Part shown: one piece after another, positions 33,780 through 35,765 of the stretch
How positions within the stretch are numbered: the first letter of the stretch is position 1
How the letters are laid out: every line of letters begins with the position of its first letter
NCBI GenBank assembly: GCA_009845835.1
Contig: VXYV01000010.1
Coordinates: forward strand, 1 to 35,765
From: Gammaproteobacteria bacterium
GTDB taxonomy: Bacteria > Pseudomonadota > Gammaproteobacteria > Pseudomonadales > Azotimanducaceae
Reading direction: 5' to 3'
Length of the DNA stretch: 35,765 nt
The notes under the pieces: model-generated
Databases searched by the model: none
What the model saw: the letters and a program-made list of their open reading frames with translations, nothing else
What the model was told of the DNA's origin: nothing
Position numbers and translations under genes: made by a program

Positions 33780-34225
33780 TTTGACCTGGCGCTGCAGTTT
33801 TGCGTCTTCTGTTCATAGTATGTCCCTTAATTATTTAGTACACATTGTTGTACGTAAGAACACGTAAAAGTCAAGCGATTTTCAAACAATTTTGTTCTGT
33901 ATATTTAGAACTTTCCGCTGATTTACGCATAATTACAAATGCAAACACAGTTTACGTTGTTTCTTCGGTCGGGTTACCTGGCGAATAAAACAACCTGCTG
34001 GTAAATAGTCAGGAAATTCCATTACAACGTAATTGTGTTTGCAAACGACCCTGCACCCATTGCGTGTTGCGAGTGTATCGAGAACAGTAAACGAACATAG
34101 CAACGAGTTAATGAAGTTTCAAAATTCAACTGATCTAATTCACGCTTCCTTGCTGCTAATAGTTGGTATAGGCATAGGAATCATTGGTACTGTGCTGTAC
34201 GACAAATTTATTGCCTAATTCTGGA
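33780..34225. other. 446-bp region between rnfE and the IS element
   Basis: AT-rich, without a supported large gene and without a clear terminator after rnfE. Only a possible 35-residue membrane peptide at 34111-34218 (listed separately) is noted. The expected nth gene is absent, so this is probably a rearranged segment. Confidence 0.4.
34111..34218 (+). CDS. Possible 35-aa single-span membrane peptide
   Basis: It reads MKFQNSTDLIHASLL, then a Gly/Ile/Leu-rich hydrophobic helix, then DKFIA. This is the shape of bacterial one-helix micropeptides. No good ribosome site is present, and it ends 7 bases before the IS left end. Chance hydrophobic frame is the alternative. Confidence 0.25.
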   Translation: MKFQNSTDLIHASLLLIVGIGIGIIGTVLYDKFIA

Positions 34226-34246
34226 GTGTGCACTAGTTAGTGGACA
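34226..34246 (+). repeat. IS left terminal inverted repeat
   Basis: It matches the inverse of 35502-35522 at 19 of 21 positions; the two mismatches are adjacent (TA versus AT). Confidence 0.9.
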
Positions 34247-34278
34247 TAATTTAATTTTCTTTTTGAGAGGAGGAAGCA

Positions 34279-34608
34279 ATGATGTCCAGGAAGCATTATC
34301 CTGCCGAGTATCGAGAGCAGATTGTCAAGTTAGCGCAATCGGGTTGAAGTGTGTCGTCGCTGGTGCGCGAATTTGAGCCGTCGGTTCCGACGATCCGGAG
34401 TTGGTTAGCGGCGGTGAATGGTGGTTCGGCGTCTCGCGCTGCTGATCTCCAACAAGAGAATCGGCGGTTACGGCGGTGCTTTGCTAAGGTCGAAGAGGAG
34501 AAAGCGATCTTGGAAAAGGCGGCGGTCTGGTTCGCCAAGGAGACACTCAAGACGCCACGCCGATCTTCGAGTTTATCAAGGGGCACCGGGCCGAATTTAG
34601 AGTGGTAA
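34279..34608 (+). pseudogene. IS3-family transposase OrfA, interrupted by TGA
   Basis: The helix-turn-helix protein of the IS. It starts at ATG 34279 behind a strong gaggagg. It reads MMSRKHYPAEYREQI to AQSG, then TGA at 34345-34347, then SVSSLVREFEPSVPTIRSW and a leucine-zipper-like NRRLRRCFAKVEEEKAIL. Related elements have Arg at that codon, so a CGA to TGA change is likely. Restart at GTG 34351 is possible but would lose the first helix. The frame overlaps orfB at its end. Confidence 0.8.
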
Positions 34609-35417
34609 CGAGGTGTCGAGTGTTACGAGTCTCCCCCAATGGATACTATTCGTGGTTGTCTCGAGGGCCGTCGCGTTGGGCGCTCGCGGATCGGCAATTG
34701 TTGCCCCAGTTCCAACCACTTTATCGACGATCGAAGGGACGTTATGGTATTCGGCGTCTCAAGCAGGCCTTGCCTCGGCAGGGTTTACGGGTGAGTCCGC
34801 GGCGGCTTTCACGCTTGATGGCGAGTGCTGGGATCAGCGGTCATTCGCGGGTGGTTCGTGTCAAGACGACCCGTTCAAACGGTTCAGCGGTCGCGCCGGA
34901 TCGTGTCAAGCAACAGTTTCAAGCGAGTGGTCCGAAGCGGCTTTGGGGGGCCGATGCTACGTACCTTCCGACACGGGAAGGTACCTTGTACTTGGCGATC
35001 ATTAAAGAGGTCTTCTCGCGGGGCCTCGTCGGTTGGTCGATGAGTGCTCGGCAGGGTTCGGAGCTCAGGGTTAAGGCGCGGCAGATGGCCCTGGCGAAAC
35101 GGCAAGTACGCGAGGGGGTGATGCCTCCTTCGGATCGAGGTTCGCCGTACACCTCAGCCCCTTTTCGCCGGGTTTGTGAGGCGGCGAACATCGTGCAATC
35201 GATGGGGGCCGTGGGGAATTGCTATGATAAGGCGATGGCCGAGAGTTTCTTTGCCACGCTGGAAAAGGAACTGATTCATCATCAACCCCGGCGGGGTTTC
35301 GCGACACGCACGGAGGCGAGAATGAAAATCTTTGAATTTATTGAAGGTTTTTATAACCGTGAACGGTTGCCTTCAGCGTTAGGCTTTTTGTCGCCAGCAG
35401 AATTTGAACAAGCCTAG
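34602..35417 (+). CDS. IS3-family transposase OrfB, DDE integrase domain
   Basis: The catalytic part of the transposase, 271 codons from GTG 34602. Homology extends upstream in the same frame (ATPIFEFIKGHRAEFR), so it is normally made as an OrfAB fusion by -1 frameshift. AAAAG at 34514-34518 is one candidate slip site. The HTH_21-like region RYGIRRLKQAL precedes the rve domain. The catalytic triad is Asp118, Asp178 and Glu214 with spacings of 59 and 35 residues. The usual HSDRG is PSDRG here. The catalytic domain looks intact, but the fusion would be blocked by the orfA stop. Confidence 0.88.
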   Translation: MVTRCRVLRVSPNGYYSWLSRGPSRWALADRQLLPQFQPLYRRSKGRYGIRRLKQALPRQGLRVSPRRLSRLMASAGISGHSRVVRVKTTRSNGSAVAPDRVKQQFQASGPKRLWGADATYLPTREGTLYLAIIKEVFSRGLVGWSMSARQGSELRVKARQMALAKRQVREGVMPPSDRGSPYTSAPFRRVCEAANIVQSMGAVGNCYDKAMAESFFATLEKELIHHQPRRGFATRTEARMKIFEFIEGFYNRERLPSALGFLSPAEFEQA

Positions 35418-35466
35418 GCGAAAACCGAAGGTTTACCATGATCTTTATTCAAAAAAATCGAAACTA

Positions 35467-35488
35467 TGTTGAGCCCATGGGCTCAACA
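35467..35488. repeat. Perfect 22-bp palindrome at the IS 3' end
   Basis: The core gttgagcccatgggctcaac (35468-35487) is fully self-complementary with no loop, and the next base on each side also pairs. It lies between orfB and the right terminal repeat. It may terminate or block outside transcription, or act in transposition. Confidence 0.8.
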
Positions 35489-35501
35489 ATAAATTGTTTG
35501 T

Positions 35502-35522
35502 TGTCCACTAACATGTGCACAC
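35502..35522 (-). repeat. IS right terminal inverted repeat
   Basis: It reads tgtccactaacatgtgcacac, complementary to the left end with two mismatches. It gives the right boundary of the element. Confidence 0.9.
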
Positions 35523-35765
35523 TTCATTCGATGAATTTTTACCGAAGTTGCTAGATTTTGAAGTTTAAGATTAGGAAGTGTAAACACGAGAGCTTTATTT
35601 GCTTGGTGCGTTTATAGGGTGCACTATCGCCCTGTTTGGGATTGTGGTATGAGGAGTCCTGACAGGGTGAAGAGATTAAGGAAGTCCTGATATCTCAGCT
35701 CCGATTTCAACGACCTGTCAAAATCAGACAGGAATGCGTTTAATCCTTCACGTAGGGGCAGTAAC
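35523..35765. other. Right-edge region with a short hairpin
   Basis: 243 bp after the IS. A hairpin cctgtc / gacagg (35714-35719 with 35727-35732) lacks a T-run. No RNA gene was recognised. A minus-strand open frame enters from the edge (listed separately). Confidence 0.4.
35624..35764 (-). CDS. Partial ORF running off the window edge, unknown
   Basis: The last 46 codons of a minus-strand frame: LLPLREGLNAFLSDFDRSL, then LRYQDFLNLFTLSGLLIPQ, ending QTGR and TAG 35626-35624. The composition is protein-like and there is no stop up to the window end. No family was recognised. The missing part lies beyond 35765. Confidence 0.35.
   Translation of the reverse strand, partial: LLPLREGLNAFLSDFDRSLKSELRYQDFLNLFTLSGLLIPQSQTGR

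Larger units (their letters stand above)
34226..35522. mobile_element. IS3-family insertion sequence, about 1.3 kb
   Basis: Imperfect terminal inverted repeats frame the element: 34226-34246 (gtgtgcactagttagtggaca) and 35502-35522 in inverse, 19 of 21 matching. The ends have the TG...CA form of IS3 elements one base in. Inside are orfA and orfB in -1 register, as in IS3 frameshift transposases. It is richer in GC than its surroundings. No flanking target duplication of 3-5 bp is evident (tctgga on the left, ttcatt on the right). orfA carries an in-frame TGA. Confidence 0.9.

Noticed and set aside
34602..35005. Alternative frames within the IS (34613-35005 and minus-strand frames at 34884-35307)
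   Set aside because: They are shadows of the GC-rich orfB, which carries the full DDE triad.
1..35765. CRISPR array or toxin-antitoxin locus
   Set aside because: No regularly spaced direct repeats were found, and none of the small genes shows a recognisable toxin or antitoxin fold.

Overview
The window looks like chromosome of a gammaproteobacterium of moderate to low GC content, probably an uncultured or host-associated lineage. The gene content points that way: rnfABCDGE behind metG, the neighbour order dcd-mrp-metG-rnf and purM-DUF2066-(pgsA)-hda as in Pseudomonas-type genomes, mnmC, miaB and hda. GTG and TTG starts are common, 1-4 base stop/start overlaps are the rule, and clear Shine-Dalgarno sequences are scarce. 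No species can be named from the sequence.

Layout. 1-2.5 kb: a nested inverted repeat, then divergent apbE and a secreted cyclophilin, then a small membrane protein ending in a cold-shock domain. 2.5-8.5 kb: argS (no ordinary start codon), a convergent type-1 acyl desaturase, and an overlapping pair of tandem-rhodanese sulfurtransferase and mnmC. 8.5-10.7 kb: a lineage-specific stretch of small secreted or coiled-coil proteins, partly broken. 10.7-14.5 kb: peptide ABC transporter binding protein and two permeases with no ATPase. 14.5-18.2 kb: miaB converging on serA and murG. 18.2-22.6 kb: a foreign island. 22.6-27.6 kb: hda, pgsA and DUF2066 on the minus strand, divergent purM, then dcd and mrp on the minus strand. 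27.7-33.8 kb: metG and a compact Rnf operon. 34.2-35.5 kb: an IS3-family element whose orfA has a nonsense codon. An open frame runs off the right edge.

Main structural result. About 129 bp covering the hda 3' end and murG 5' end occurs twice (18099-18227 and 22553-22681, 126/129 identical) on either side of 4.3 kb of unrelated DNA. The ancestor evidently had hda and murG translationally coupled (GTGA overlap), and an element separated them while duplicating the junction. The island carries a truncated serine recombinase, a CHC2-type zinc-finger ORF, a small ORF in which the murG start is fused in frame to foreign sequence, and a two-gene plus-strand operon. That operon encodes a secreted HEXXH protein and a membrane-anchored cysteine-rich partner that share an ECxLGENA motif. 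It is the best candidate here for an undescribed system.

Functional links. ApbE is the enzyme that flavinylates RnfG and RnfD. RnfD keeps the SGAT acceptor motif, but RnfG reads TRAT, and RnfC lacks the usual N-terminal domain, so this Rnf complex is both compact and altered. MnmC, MiaB, MetG and ArgS are all tRNA-related, and the sulfurtransferase overlapping mnmC may belong with them.
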